Source of the DNA: Strongyloides papillosus
Lineage: Eukaryota; Nematoda; Chromadorea; Rhabditida; Strongyloididae
Direction: 5' to 3'
DNA: 64,000 nt
NCBI GenBank assembly: GCA_005656395.1
Contig: SRSI01000007.1
Coordinates: 496,001-560,000, forward strand
Shown here: piece after piece, positions 24,536-35,726 of the stretch
Layout: every line of letters begins with the position of its first letter
How positions within the stretch are numbered: the stretch's first letter is position 1
Program-made: the position numbers and the translations under genes
Notes under the pieces: model-generated
Told to the model about the DNA's origin: nothing
The model's input: the letters and a program-made list of their open reading frames with translations, nothing else
The model's database searches: none

Positions 24536-24927
24536 CTAGCTATTGGGTTCTCTTCTTCTAAATGAACGTCGTCTATCACCACCACTCCATAACTTTACTG
24601 CACTTCTAAAAATCGTAAATCATTAATATTATTTGAAATAATGTTTAAGTAAACAAAAAATACTGTGTTAACACAAATATCTAAAATACTTTTATCTCAA
24701 TTTAATTTCCTATCACCTTACATATGTGAAATTTCCAGCATATGGCACACTTTGCTTGGGAAATTTAGTGCAAACACTACTGATATAAATTTACATATTA
24801 CAAATAATCTGCATGATATAGCAAATATAAAAAAAATTTATTAAATCCATAATTAATGATAATGAAAATTAATTTACATATTTATGAAGCGTGTAAACAA
24901 AATTTTGAAAAAAAAATTCCAATGCAT
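24536..24927 (-). CDS. candidate small spliced gene, unknown family
   Basis: It is invisible as a single ORF. A last exon, 24536-24605, and a middle exon, 24717-24779, join in phase across a 111-base intron (GTGATA donor, TTTTTAG acceptor). The two exons give SVCTKFPKQSVPYAGNFTYV followed by RSAVKLWSGGDRRRSFRRRE and a stop after PNS. This composition is coding-like and set in sequence of much higher AT content. A possible first exon 24878-24927 (ATG at 24927, GTAAAT donor, 98-base intron) adds MHWNFFFKILFTRFIN, a hydrophobic start, for 60 aa in all. That first exon is uncertain, and a rival GTAAGG donor in the middle exon would give an earlier stop. The dibasic/RRR runs would suit a secreted peptide precursor, but this is speculation. 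Confidence 0.4.
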
Positions 24928-25904
24928 CTAAATTCCGAATAAAATATTTAAGACATTGCTAATATTAATATTTTTAGAAAATCTTCCTGTAGTTATTATT
25001 AAAAAGTTCAACAGCTAAAGGAAAATATGCACCAAATTACATATATTAAAATTTAATAATCTTATAAACTATGATTGATGTCAGTGAAAGGCAAACTTTG
25101 TTGTAATAACACGTTAGTTGGTTTTTTTACACCCAACCTACAGCCGAGGTAATTCTAAAATGCAAATTTAATCCTCTTATGCAAGCAATTTAGCATATGA
25201 CTTCTCTTATATATTCAACTATTTGATAAGTAAAAATACTTCTAATCTATCACATCCCAAATCTTCTTTACTGTCGTCGGGGTTTGTACTTATTGCGGCA
25301 GGTACTTTGAGATAATTTATGCAAAAAAAAAGAGTACCTTAGAGGGAACTAAATTCGATCTCTTTGTGAAACAAGATTTAAGCGCCAATGGTTTAGCTAA
25401 ATGAGTACCTAAAAATAGGTACAACTGATATTAAAGTAAACTTTTTCGTTAAGAGATTTTCTTGATTGACCATTGTCAAACAAATGGTTTTTTGTTAATA
25501 CTTGCTGGTACTCCTTTATACTATTACATTTTTTGATTGTTGTGAATAAAGAAGCTATTATTCCAAAGTATTTAGTAGCATGACTATACCAACTTGTCAT
25601 TGTTCACCAGTTCCCGATCACTGGGGTAGTGCATGACTTAGCTATTTAAGAGTCACTTTTCTTTTTGTCTTGACTAAAGATCGAGTGCGTTTTCCCGCAT
25701 AAATTTTACTTTTCTTCTAGGATTTAGTCTAGTCTTGGGACGAGAGTGCTACTTTTTTTTCTATTTAATTGAGATTGTGAAATCTATTCCAACATTTTAC
25801 TTTTTTTATGCAGATTGTTTTTAACTACTTTAGCGTTATTTAATTTCTTTAAAATTTGTATTCAAATATTTACACATTTTTTTTAGGAATCGTGTTTATC
25901 GCTA
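24928..25904. other. intergenic region with GAGTACC motif cluster
   Basis: Less AT-rich than most spacers. Contains an octamer ATGCAAAT at 25160-25167, a cluster of GAGTACC/GGTACT motifs at 25301-25513, a perfect 7-bp-arm hairpin at 25405-25422, and a trans-splice acceptor TTTTTTTTAG at 25885-25886 for the next gene. A short minus-strand frame at 25409-25600 is not called. Confidence 0.55.
25405..25422. repeat. perfect GTACCTA/TAGGTAC inverted repeat
   Basis: Seven-base exact arms around AAAA. It is part of the wider GAGTACC motif cluster. Confidence 0.5.
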
Positions 25905-26517
25905 ATGATTGCAACAAATAGAACCCCAAAATTGCAGTCCTTGGAACATTCTTCTTTAGAAGATGTTCAATTTACTACTCCTAAGTCAATACATAGAGCA
26001 TTGGATGGTAAAGTCAACAAATCAAATGTTAGATCGCGTATTCGTAATGGTTTGGCAAATCCAAGAAAGCTCTTTGATGGGAAGTCAATTAACCGAAGTA
26101 CCTTGTTCAAACAAAATAATTCTGATAATATGGTAAAGGAGGCCTTTGATCGTTGTAATGTTGTCTCTGACTCTCGAGGCAAGATCAGTTCATGCAAGAA
26201 GGAGGATGATGATTATATTGATTTGAGATGTACAGAGACGTTCTTGGATGAACCTACTCTTGAGAAATCTAATGAGAGGGAGAAGATTGATCAATTAAAT
26301 AATCGTGAGTTGCTTCTTTAGACTACAATTTTTCTAATTCACTGTTGTTTTAGTGCTAAGTTACATGGAAGATCTCTCAACAAAAGATTCCAAGGAGGCA
26401 TACATATCATACAGGAAGAATTGCACTCCACCAAGTCGAGCCGGAGAGAGAAGAAATGGCGCTATTGATTATTATAATGACAACAGCGCCATGGAGCAGA
26501 ACTAGTAGACCATATTT
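25905..26517 (+). CDS. orphan hydrophilic protein with cyclin-docking-like motif
   Basis: Exons 25905-26304 and 26354-26517, with a 49-base intron; 187 aa. No known domain was recognised. The protein is basic and probably disordered. It carries RTPK (residues 6-9), TTPKS (24-28) and CTPPSR near the C terminus, all proline-directed phosphorylation-like sites. It also has RKLFDG at 54-59, matching the RxLF cyclin-docking motif of CDK inhibitors and substrates. SIHRALDG (28-35) faintly recalls short motifs of cell-cycle regulators such as securin, but this is not an assignment. The start follows a TTTTTTTTAG acceptor. It is convergent with the homeobox gene downstream. Confidence 0.7.
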
Positions 26518-26659
26518 ATACTCTAAATTCTAATTTATAAATATGGGTTTAAATTTTATTTTAAATATTGATTATATTACGAGAAATTTTATTATTTTTT
26601 TTTCTGTATTCCTACGTACTGTACATATTTTAATTAACAAATTAATTTGAAGGGAGTTT

Positions 26660-27269
26660 TCATATCTCAGATCTTTGTGATACGGTATTTTTAAAGTTAG
26701 TACATGTGTTGTAATGGAATAAAGATTGTATATTATTTAAGTTTTCTTGTTTTGTGAATAGAAGATTGTTTGTTAGAATGTTGTTGACGGTGAAGTGTTC
26801 TTGGTTTTTTACACTTAAGTTTGGTATGCGATTTGAAGTATCGTTCTTTTCTAGGAACATTAGTCTTGTTTTGTATCTTCTGTTTTGGAACCATATTTTT
26901 ATTTGTTGCTCGCTTATTCCGAGAAAGTTTGCTAGTCTGGAACGGTGTTCTGTTGAGATGTATCGTGAATTCATGAACTCATACTCCAGAATTCTTATTT
27001 GAGTTGATGTGAAGGTTGATCTGTGTCTTCTTCTTTTTTCTTCACCGATTGGGGATTCTTTGCATTTAATGGGTAGATCTGTCTGGTTCTGTGGATCTTT
27101 AATTGAAAATATTTCTAGGGATTTCATTGGACTGCAAACTTGAAGTATGTTATCTATAGAAAAGGGATGTTTTACAGAATCTTTTTCCACCGTACGAATC
27201 TAAAAAAATGATTTAAGATATTAGATAAATACTTACTTTCTTATCACCAGAATTTCTATCTTCCATCAT
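26660..27269 (-). CDS. NK-class homeobox transcription factor
   Basis: Exons 27237-27269 and 26660-27199, with a 37-base intron; 190 aa. The N-terminal motif HPFSIDNIL matches the tinman (TN)/eh1-like repressor motif of NK proteins. The homeodomain follows, starting KRRRHRSTFTSTQIRILEYE and ending QQIKIWFQNRRYKTR. Tyr at homeodomain position 54 is the NK-2/NK-3 hallmark, and NRRYKTR favours the bagpipe/NKX3 type; the worm ceh-7 is another candidate. It should be a sequence-specific nuclear regulator. TTTACTTTAG lies five bases before the ATG. Its upstream region carries direct repeats of TAACTTGTTAAC. Confidence 0.88.
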
Positions 27270-27853
27270 AATTCTAAAGTAAATGATTTGTAAATAAAAC
27301 AATTTCTCCTATTATTTTGACACTTTGCCATCGTAATATGATTTTATATGTCAATTAATTAACTAAAGCATATGTTTCTGTTAAAAATAACTTGTTAACA
27401 ATTCTTTCATTTTAACTTGTTAACCACTATGTTAACATTTATAACTTCTATGTGGTAACCATATAACACTTACTTTTTAACGGCATCTTATTTATAAAGA
27501 ACCATTCACATATGGTTTTCTTTTGTTAATATTCTCTTTTCTTTATATTCCCTGTAATTTGTTAAAAAGTTATGTTTTGTACTTAATTGTTTATGAAAGG
27601 TTATTAATAAGAAGATTTTAAAATTTAAGAAGTAGGCAATATATTATTTTTATTTAAAGATATATAACGTGTTATTATTGAATTTGATAATTAATAACAA
27701 ATTTTCATTGTGAATAATTGATACTGTTATTATTTATTAAAAAGTCACAGTTACATTAAATATAACAAACGATACTTTTGAAGAAAAAAAATTAATTACA
27801 ATACAATACATGTTCTTTTTCATTGACAGATATACAGAGAATAAATAATACTC
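27270..27853. other. homeobox promoter region and 3' flank of SPT2
   Basis: It holds two direct copies of TAACTTGTTAAC (27388-27399 and 27413-27424), a further GTTAAC at 27431-27436, and a GGTAACC-like site shortly after. Beyond 27550 it is AT-rich with no feature. Confidence 0.5.
27388..27436. promoter_or_regulatory. direct repeats of TAACTTGTTAAC upstream of homeobox gene
   Basis: Two identical 12-mers spaced 25 bases start to start, plus a third GTTAAC palindrome, lie 120-170 bases upstream of the homeobox ATG. They probably form a binding-site cluster for one regulator. Confidence 0.4.
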
Positions 27854-29558
27854 CTAATAAACTATCTTTTTATTCCTCATTTCTTCTGTTACAGTACCAT
27901 ATTTGATACCAAGCAAAGTTCCTACTTCATCAATAACCTCTAATGCTGAATCTAATTGTTCTTTTGTATGATCTGCACACATACAGAATCTAACTCTAGC
28001 TGCTGTCAATGGAGTTGCTGGGTACCCAACACTTACAACTCCCAAATCACGTAACAATGCTTCCCTTCCAAAAGCTACAACTTTTGATATGAAGTATGTC
28101 ATAACAGGAATAACTGGGGAATCTCTACTACCACATACATGAAATCCCATTTGTTTCAACTTAGCTCTGAAATATCTACTATTTCTCAATAAATTATTAA
28201 TTTTTTTAACACCAGTATTTGATCCATCTTTACCCTCAATTATCCTTAAACTACTCTGAATCTGAGCCAATATCGGTGGAGAGTAAACAGCTCCATATAT
28301 GGCACCAGTTGATGTTGCTCTAATATGGTCAATTGTCTTCTTTGATCCACCTATATAACCACCAGCTGCTGCAAAAGATTTTGTCAATGTCCCCATCATA
28401 ATATCAATATCGGAGGGATCCATCTCAAAATAATCAACAACACCCTTCCCATTTGGACCCATAGCTCCAATACTGTGTGCCTCATCTAAAAATAAATAGG
28501 CATTGTACTTTTTTTTAATTGCTACAATAGCAGGTAAATCAACAATTGTCCCTTCCATAGAATATATACCCTCAACGATGATAAGGATTTTTTTGTACTT
28601 CGCACCACCTTTTTTTGGATTTCCATAAGGTAATGTCTTCCTAATGACTCTCTCTAAATCAATTGGATCGTTATGTTTAAAAACTTTGATTGTGGCTTTA
28701 GACATTCTACATCCAGTAATAATACTGCTATGATTAAGTTGATCAGAAAAAACTATGCAATCATCATTTACAAGAGCGGAGATGTTCATTGCATTGGTAC
28801 CGAAACCCATTGGGAAGATGATGGCATCTTCAACGCCAATGAAATTCGCTATCTGTTGCTCGACCTCCCTTTGAAGGAGGGTATTTCCCATTTCGTGTTT
28901 TGTTGAACATACACTTAAACCGTTTTTGTCGATTTCTTCAATTGCTGCAAGTGCACATGGGCCTTCGTTTTGAGAAAATCCTAAGTAGTTATATGAACCA
29001 AAATTAAGGATTTCTTTGTATGTCTCTGTAAATTGGTAACTCCAACCATAGTCATTTGTAACTCTTTCTTTTACTGTTAATTTAGTTGATGGTACAGAGG
29101 AGATTGGTCTGTTAACAACATCACTAGCCATTCTATAAATACTATTAATAAAAAGTGTCTCAAATTTGTTGTCTAGTGATGGGAAATCTTTTTGGCTCTC
29201 TAATTCCTGTGGATATTTGATTTTAAATATTTTGTTAGATCTTAACCATGAAGAGAATAAAGCAAAAGTAACCATCGTGAAGTAGTGGAAATAAACCATG
29301 ATATTAGTGAAAAATGGTGCTTCAGGGAGATCAGCTAATTCTTTGTTTTGTGGACATGTTGCTGAAGTGAAATCATCCGAACAGGTACTGGCGTTGTCAG
29401 AGTCGTTCTCTACCTCTGATTCTGGAATTGTGGTCTCTTTTTGATTTGGACTAGAATAAAAGTTAACCGAAATAGAGGGGTAGTCTAAATAGTAGTTACC
29501 TTTTAGCTTTGTTGTTCAAAACTAATTCATAGATTTTATTCAATTTTCTTGTTTCCAT
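27854..29558 (-). CDS. sptl-2: serine palmitoyltransferase long-chain base subunit 2
   Basis: Exons 29500-29558 and 27854-29450, with a 49-base intron; 551 aa, the usual length. An N-terminal membrane segment is near residues 75-95 (MVTFALFSSWLRS). The catalytic PLP-dependent aminotransferase fold follows, with LNFGSYNYLGFSQ, EGIYSMEGTIVDLPAI, LFLDEAHSIGAMG and the PLP-lysine motif GTLTKSFAAAGGYIGG. It condenses serine with an acyl-CoA, the first step of sphingolipid synthesis, together with SPTLC1 in the ER. Residue-level match to the SPTLC2 subunit includes the PLP lysine, which the SPTLC1 partner lacks. ATATTTAG at 29571-29572 is a likely trans-splice acceptor. Confidence 0.96.
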
Positions 29559-31569
29559 TTTTTTGTAACACTAAATATTATTTAAAGTATCTGAAACACC
29601 AATTTCTAGAGGAATATTTCACCTAAAAAAATATAACTTTGTCATTGAAATATGCAAAAGTATTTAGTGACATCAAAATTAAAACAAAAGATTAATCGAA
29701 TAGAATTAAATTTTGAAAAAGGTCAACAAAAAGTATATGCATAAATTTTTAAAACAAAACTCAACAATATTTAAGATGCAAACTTAAATAAATCAAAAAA
29801 AAACAGAAAACAAATAAAATATTTGAAGAATTTGAAAATTGTTTATAAACATAATATCATATACAATCATTCTCTTAAAATTATTACATATAATGTTAAC
29901 TGATTACAAAAACTTTTTAACACTATCCTTTTAAATAATTTAATGTAATCATTAGTATCAAAAGCAAAAACAACTATCGACATTTCGATTAAAATCACTA
30001 AGCAAACGCAGGTATTACGTTATATAATTATCAAATTAATAAAATTGATCATTTTATAAGATTATATATTAACACTACTGACGGTAAAAGAAACATTAAA
30101 CATAAAATAATTGCATTTCTAGTTAAAAGAATCGTCAAACTGTTCTATAAACTTCTGTTTATAATGTAAGTTGTACCAATAGTAGCATGTTGCCTGTTAC
30201 ATTCTTGAATAGATATATGTTAAATATATGAGAAATATAGGTATATTTTAAAAGATAAAAGGTTATTATTATTATATTTGTGTCCATATACAAACATATA
30301 TAATAAATAAAATAAAACAAATTTAAATATTTTTATAAAGTAATATATAACTTATAACTAATGATATAGTTTGTAGTATAATGACAAAATATCTAGAATA
30401 AAGAACAGAAAGAGAAATTAGACAGTTAATTATGTTATAACGGTTATTTATAATTTTTTATTATTTATTTCTTACCCAATTATTATTTATCATGATATAA
30501 AAATGATATTTAAAAAATTAATACATCATTGGGGAAAGTAATGAGTAATTGTATAAATAGACGAGAAAAGAGTGAGTCATTTATCGATACTATTTAAATG
30601 TTTCTCATTTTATAACAATGATTAAAATATATTTATCAGAAATAATAAGTGATATATATTTATAAGCAGAAAGTGATAAACAAATTATAATATATCTATT
30701 TTTCACTTTTTTTATGTCAAGATAAAGGATTTAAAGTGAAATGCAGTTTTAATGGAGATCAAGAAATGTCGGCATTAGGTCAAATAAATTAGTATATATC
30801 CCTTGAATCAATATTGTACATATCAAAATATAAATCTCAATTTTTATTATAATGATATAATAAATGCTATTAATTATTGCCTAATGAGCAATTTATAACT
30901 AAAAATAATTGCTTTACTAAATTGCGATAGTTAAAATATGTTAATGAGAAAACATGTATATGAGAAAATATTATCATCATACCTAAAAGATACTTAACTA
31001 TATAAATGAAAAAATAAGTAGATAAATCACAAAGTATAATATTAAATATTTAACATTATAATTAACATTACTTTTAAAGTTAAATTTAGATATAGATAGA
31101 AAAATATATCGTCCGACACAAAATTAAGTAACTACAAACTAATTTACATTTTTTTTATAAAATTAAAAATGTATAGTGTAGTTAATTACATTCAATAGCA
31201 TGATTTATAATGGCATGTTTCAAAGTTAATAGAGAATATTCCGCAAAGTACTCTTTCAACGATAAAAGGTAAAATATCAAATTACTAAGATAAGATAATA
31301 AATTTATCCATAATTAAGAGATAAGACTATTTACCGTTTTAATAATGGGTAAAAATTCACTTCATAATTTCAATAGATATGAAAATGTAACCAACATAAA
31401 GTCATAAGAAAAAGACACGAACAAAATATATATTAAAATATAACCGTTAACTTGAAAAATGGAAATTTAACTATATTTTACATTATTGCTAATTTATTAA
31501 AAAATAACAATAGATGCAAATATAAAACAAAATTAAAATAAATTAGCTTAAAAATATTTACAGTTCTCT
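29559..31569. other. 2 kb AT-rich gene desert
   Basis: No open frame of coding character, RNA gene or repeat was recognised. It separates the 5' end of SPT2 from the 3' end of csn-1. Confidence 0.65.
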
Positions 31570-33367
31570 TTACAACATTCTATCCTCAACATCCATATCA
31601 GTGGTAAATGGTAGTAATTTCTTCTTGACTTTTATGTGCTTGCTAATTGCCTTTTTACGATATTGTTCTCCCATTAAGGATTGAAATTCACTACCGTATT
31701 TACGCTCTTGATTCTTGCGATCCCTATAACTCATCTCATCTACCTTTCCATGGCCTCCATATATGACATTTCCGAATAAGTTGATTCCCTTGATATATGA
31801 GGTACGACATTTGGCCAATAAAAATTTTTGTGATAACACAAGATCTCCAAAAAATTCCTTCCTGTTATTTCTTGCTTCACATCTGAATGTCATACTAACC
31901 ATGTCCATTTTACATTCAAGTTTCTCAGCAAATACTAAATCTTCTATAAGTTGAACTAACTAAAACACATTTTTACAAATTTTAAATACCATTCTTTAAA
32001 CTTACTTCCGGAACTTCAAGATGAAGTTTCTTCGCCATAACATCAATCTTTCCATAGGACAACGGTTTCATATATCTAAGAATAGAGTTATTGACAATCT
32101 CACTCAAAATATTATTAAACTGTGACGAAATGTGTTTGTCTATAAAAAACTCCTTCTTCATTTCCTCAATAAGTGTAAAAGTCTGCTCAAAATCATTCTT
32201 GTAAAAACTATCAAACAAATGTTGTACCTTATCATCACGATTAATCAACTTCCTAAAGGATGGATTTGAAGCAAAAGGATGTTTATTCTTTAAGTTAATC
32301 TCTCTATCAATCTCCTCAGTCTCATCATCCCCATCATCATCACTAAACATTGAATTGACATTACAAGCAAGAGCTGATAAAGCAGCATATCGACAGATGT
32401 CTTTTGGTGAAAAAGTATACGGAGGCCTGACAAGATCTAAGTTCACATTCTTAAAATTCATAGCAGCCTCGGTGTACTGTCCTTTGGTAAAAGCATGGAA
32501 TCCTGAATATAATGAGCAAAGCATCTTTATCATTTCATACTCATCTAATTCTTTTTTTAAAGCACCTGATACACAGCTTCGACCTTTATTATCAGTCGTT
32601 AATCCACGGTTATTATCATATACAGACATGTGTCTTTTTAGTTGTTGGAGGATTGCATCTAATCTATCGTAACACTCCTGGTACATTGCAACGCGGATGA
32701 TTCTAATAAATACGGAGAGGTGATGAATTTCTTCTGTTATGTAGTCGGATGAGATGGAAGCGAGGATTTTGTTGGCTCCAACAAAATCACCGGTCTCAAT
32801 GGCCAAATCACATTGGGAAAGTAGATTGTTCCTGATTAATATTATACTCCCAGAATCGACAGCCTCTTTGTGGTCGTTCTTCAATTGAAACTGACAGGCT
32901 TTTATCTCGTTAGTAATTCGCTCCTTCCACATTGGGTCGAGTTTTGGAGTATCTGGGTTAGCCTCAACTAACTTTTGATGAATCGCAGAACAAGCAGCAA
33001 TATTCCGAGTTTTCTCCATTAACTGTTGTAAAAGAAATCTGTATATCTCTTCTTTTTTAGGTGGACAAGCTTCTGCGGCATGTTTTAAGCGCTCCGCCAA
33101 AATATAAATATCATAGGTAGCAGCCATATCATCGTAATTTATCTTGCAGTCATCTATTCTATGGAATTCTTGATTTCCTTTTACCATATCATTATCATAC
33201 CTGTCTCTATACTGCTCATCTACATTAATGGTATGATCTGCCCCATTGAAACTTGAGCTTTCCATAACAACGGGATCCTGAATATCCTCGTTTATTTCAG
33301 ATGAATCCATCGCAACATCCTCGTAATTGTTATAACCAAAATTATCAGAAGAACTGTTTTCATCCAT
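31570..33367 (-). CDS. csn-1: COP9 signalosome subunit 1 (GPS1/CSN1)
   Basis: Exons 32006-33367 and 31570-31959, with a 46-base intron; 583 aa. The acidic N terminus is followed by a helical-repeat region: YDIYILAERLKHAAEACP, NPDTPKLDPMWKERI and RNNLLSQCDLAIETGDFVGA. Then comes a PCI domain: KNVNLDLVRPPYTFSPKDI, CRYAALSALAC, KPLSYGKIDVMAKKL and, after the splice, LVQLIEDLVFAEKL. The order and spacing match CSN1. The complex removes Nedd8 from cullins. The C-terminal basic tail (KAISKHIKVKKKLLP) is as expected. CTTTTAG at 33374-33375 is a likely trans-splice acceptor. Confidence 0.92.
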
Positions 33368-35726
33368 AATTATCTAAAAGAAAACTGGTGAATATATTAG
33401 AAGTGTATTGATTATCTGGGATGATCAATAAAATCAAACATAGTAGACCTCATGTATATGAAGGATTTTAAAAAACAAAAACGATGATAACAACATTTTA
33501 TCACGTCTTCAAATATTGGTAAGTATATACGTTATTCCAAAACAATCTCTGTGGAAAAGTAAATTGGCGCTATCATACTTCTATGATTAATTAAATTAAA
33601 GGTAACTTTTAAAAATTAATTATTCGCTAAACATTTGGTTGGTGTTTCTTGAAGGGAGGTTATTCATGTTTTTGTTATTCGTATTCTGAACAAGATTTAT
33701 GGTATATGGAAATACATTACACTTTATAAAAACTTGGGTTACAAAAATCAATCTTTTAAGAATGATGTTATAAAAAAATCCTCATTATTATGCTAACTAC
33801 TTTATTTTTTCCACTATTTCCAGTATTTTTCAATCTCATTTCCTTAATACAATCAATACAATATTAGTGCTTCTAATTATAACTTTTTAAAACTATCCGT
33901 ATAAAATTCGCTATCATCGTAAAGTAACACATCCCACTGTTTTGTTTTTGACATAAATTTATGGTATAACTATTCAGCTTTTGACATATAAAAAAGTTAT
34001 TTTTTTATCTTGACAGTAGAAATTTTATAATATATTTACTTTGCATATATTAACGTTTCCACGGACACATAAACATGTTTAATTTATTAATTGTTAAATT
34101 ACTTTACGGAATTAAGTAAGTTTGCTAACATATTCAGATTTTTAACATGGGTACAGTTTTATTCATGTAAAAAATAAGATAAATAAAACTTGAAGTTAAA
34201 TTTACTTGTTATTATCAATATGTTTGTTTAAGAGATTACATTTTCTTGTACTTTTTTTGATAATGTAATATTTAATAGTACTTTAATAGTGCAAAGGCAT
34301 TAATGTTATTAATTTTTATTAAACTTTAAAACGGAAGATGATTGTTTGATTATTTTTATCAATTACGGTAGTTTTTTTCTGAGTTTAAAATGAATATCAT
34401 GTAATTGTTTTTTCGGGGGGAAATATAGAAAAAAATTCTCAAAGTAAAATTGAACATTAAGACAATATTAATATAGGTTAAAAATCTTGATTCAAGACCA
34501 TAATAAATACAACAAATTTTATGTAATTTTTTCTACCTTTAATTTAAAAACCAAATAATATGTCATCTCAAATTACAAATTTTCTCAATCTCTATAAACT
34601 TTAACCAAAATATTTTATAAATTTACCTTTCTGCTTAATTTGAATAATTTTTTAATTTAAAATTTTTTACATATACCCGGTATAATTTGAGCACGTAAAA
34701 TTATTTTTAGAATTATAAATATAATTAAAGGTGATTGTTTTACAATGTGCATGTGCTAAGAAAAATTTAATTATATTCATTTGACATCGTAAAATATACA
34801 TTTTTTAAAATCGTTTTACTTTTCTCTTGTGCTTTATCATATGTTTATGGTAGGATGGAGTGTTTCTGATATAACAACAAATATGATGTCACGAAATTGT
34901 GTAATACCTTAATACATTACACAAATAATGGTATTAAAACTTTAATCACTCACAATTAATTTTTATAAAATATGAAATGACACCATTTTTATTTGAATTG
35001 ATTGGAATATCATTGAGCTATCAGGAACTCAAAAATTTTAAAGAGTAGTTGATTTTGTTACAGAAATTGATCATCGGGTATTACATAGTAAAAACAAGCA
35101 CTTTTTTACTGTAATCAACCGGGAGTAATTTATCAAAAGGAGCATCTTAATATCCGTATTTAAGGTACCCCTTTTTTATGATAAATTACTACAATAGTAT
35201 GTAAATATTATTTTGTTTAATTTGGCTAATAACCATATTTTTAAAAGTATTTACAACATTTTTTTATAATGATTTATTATAATAAAATGTTTTTTATAAA
35301 TCATTTATTTTGGAAGAAAAAAGAATAATATACAAAACATTATCATATAGTTCAAATACAAATGTCACAACACTAGTTTCTTCTAAAGATATATTGGTTA
35401 GTGTTATTTAATTCGTTAAACAAAATCGTTATTTATTAGAACTTATTATTAAATTAATTTCCAGATTAGAAAAGCAAGTTTGAATACTAATTTACCACAA
35501 AAAAACATACTGGAAAAGTTTTTGTTTGTTAAAAAATTAGTTAATAACGACTATTTATTGAGTATTTAAACAATATTTAACAAAATAAAATTAATTTTTT
35601 TGGTTATCTAAAGCAATAATCACTTGCCTAACGCGTTTGATTAAAAAGTAATGTAATTTGCAAACACAACGATTATTTATATGAGTTCAAAAAAGTCCTT
35701 AATACTATATATAGATAACTTTTGTT
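33368..35726. other. 2.3 kb AT-rich intergenic region with a miRNA-like hairpin
   Basis: No coding frame is supported. A 67-70 base imperfect hairpin at 35122-35192 is listed separately. It separates csn-1 and the Rh transporter, both on the minus strand. Confidence 0.6.
35122..35192 (+). ncRNA. candidate pre-miRNA-like hairpin
   Basis: Arms AGTAATTTATCA (35124-35135) and TGATAAATTACT (35179-35190) pair perfectly. Further in, AAAGG (35136-35140) pairs with CCTTT (35170-35174) after a 4-base bulge. A terminal stem forms from CTTAA at 35146-35150 and TTAAG at 35160-35164 with a short loop. The size and imperfect stem resemble a miRNA precursor, but AT-rich DNA makes hairpins easily and no known mature miRNA was recognised. 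Confidence 0.3.

Noticed and set aside
25409..25600. 63-codon minus-strand frame
   Set aside because: No recognised motif; overlaps the GAGTACC motif cluster and gives no spliced continuation.
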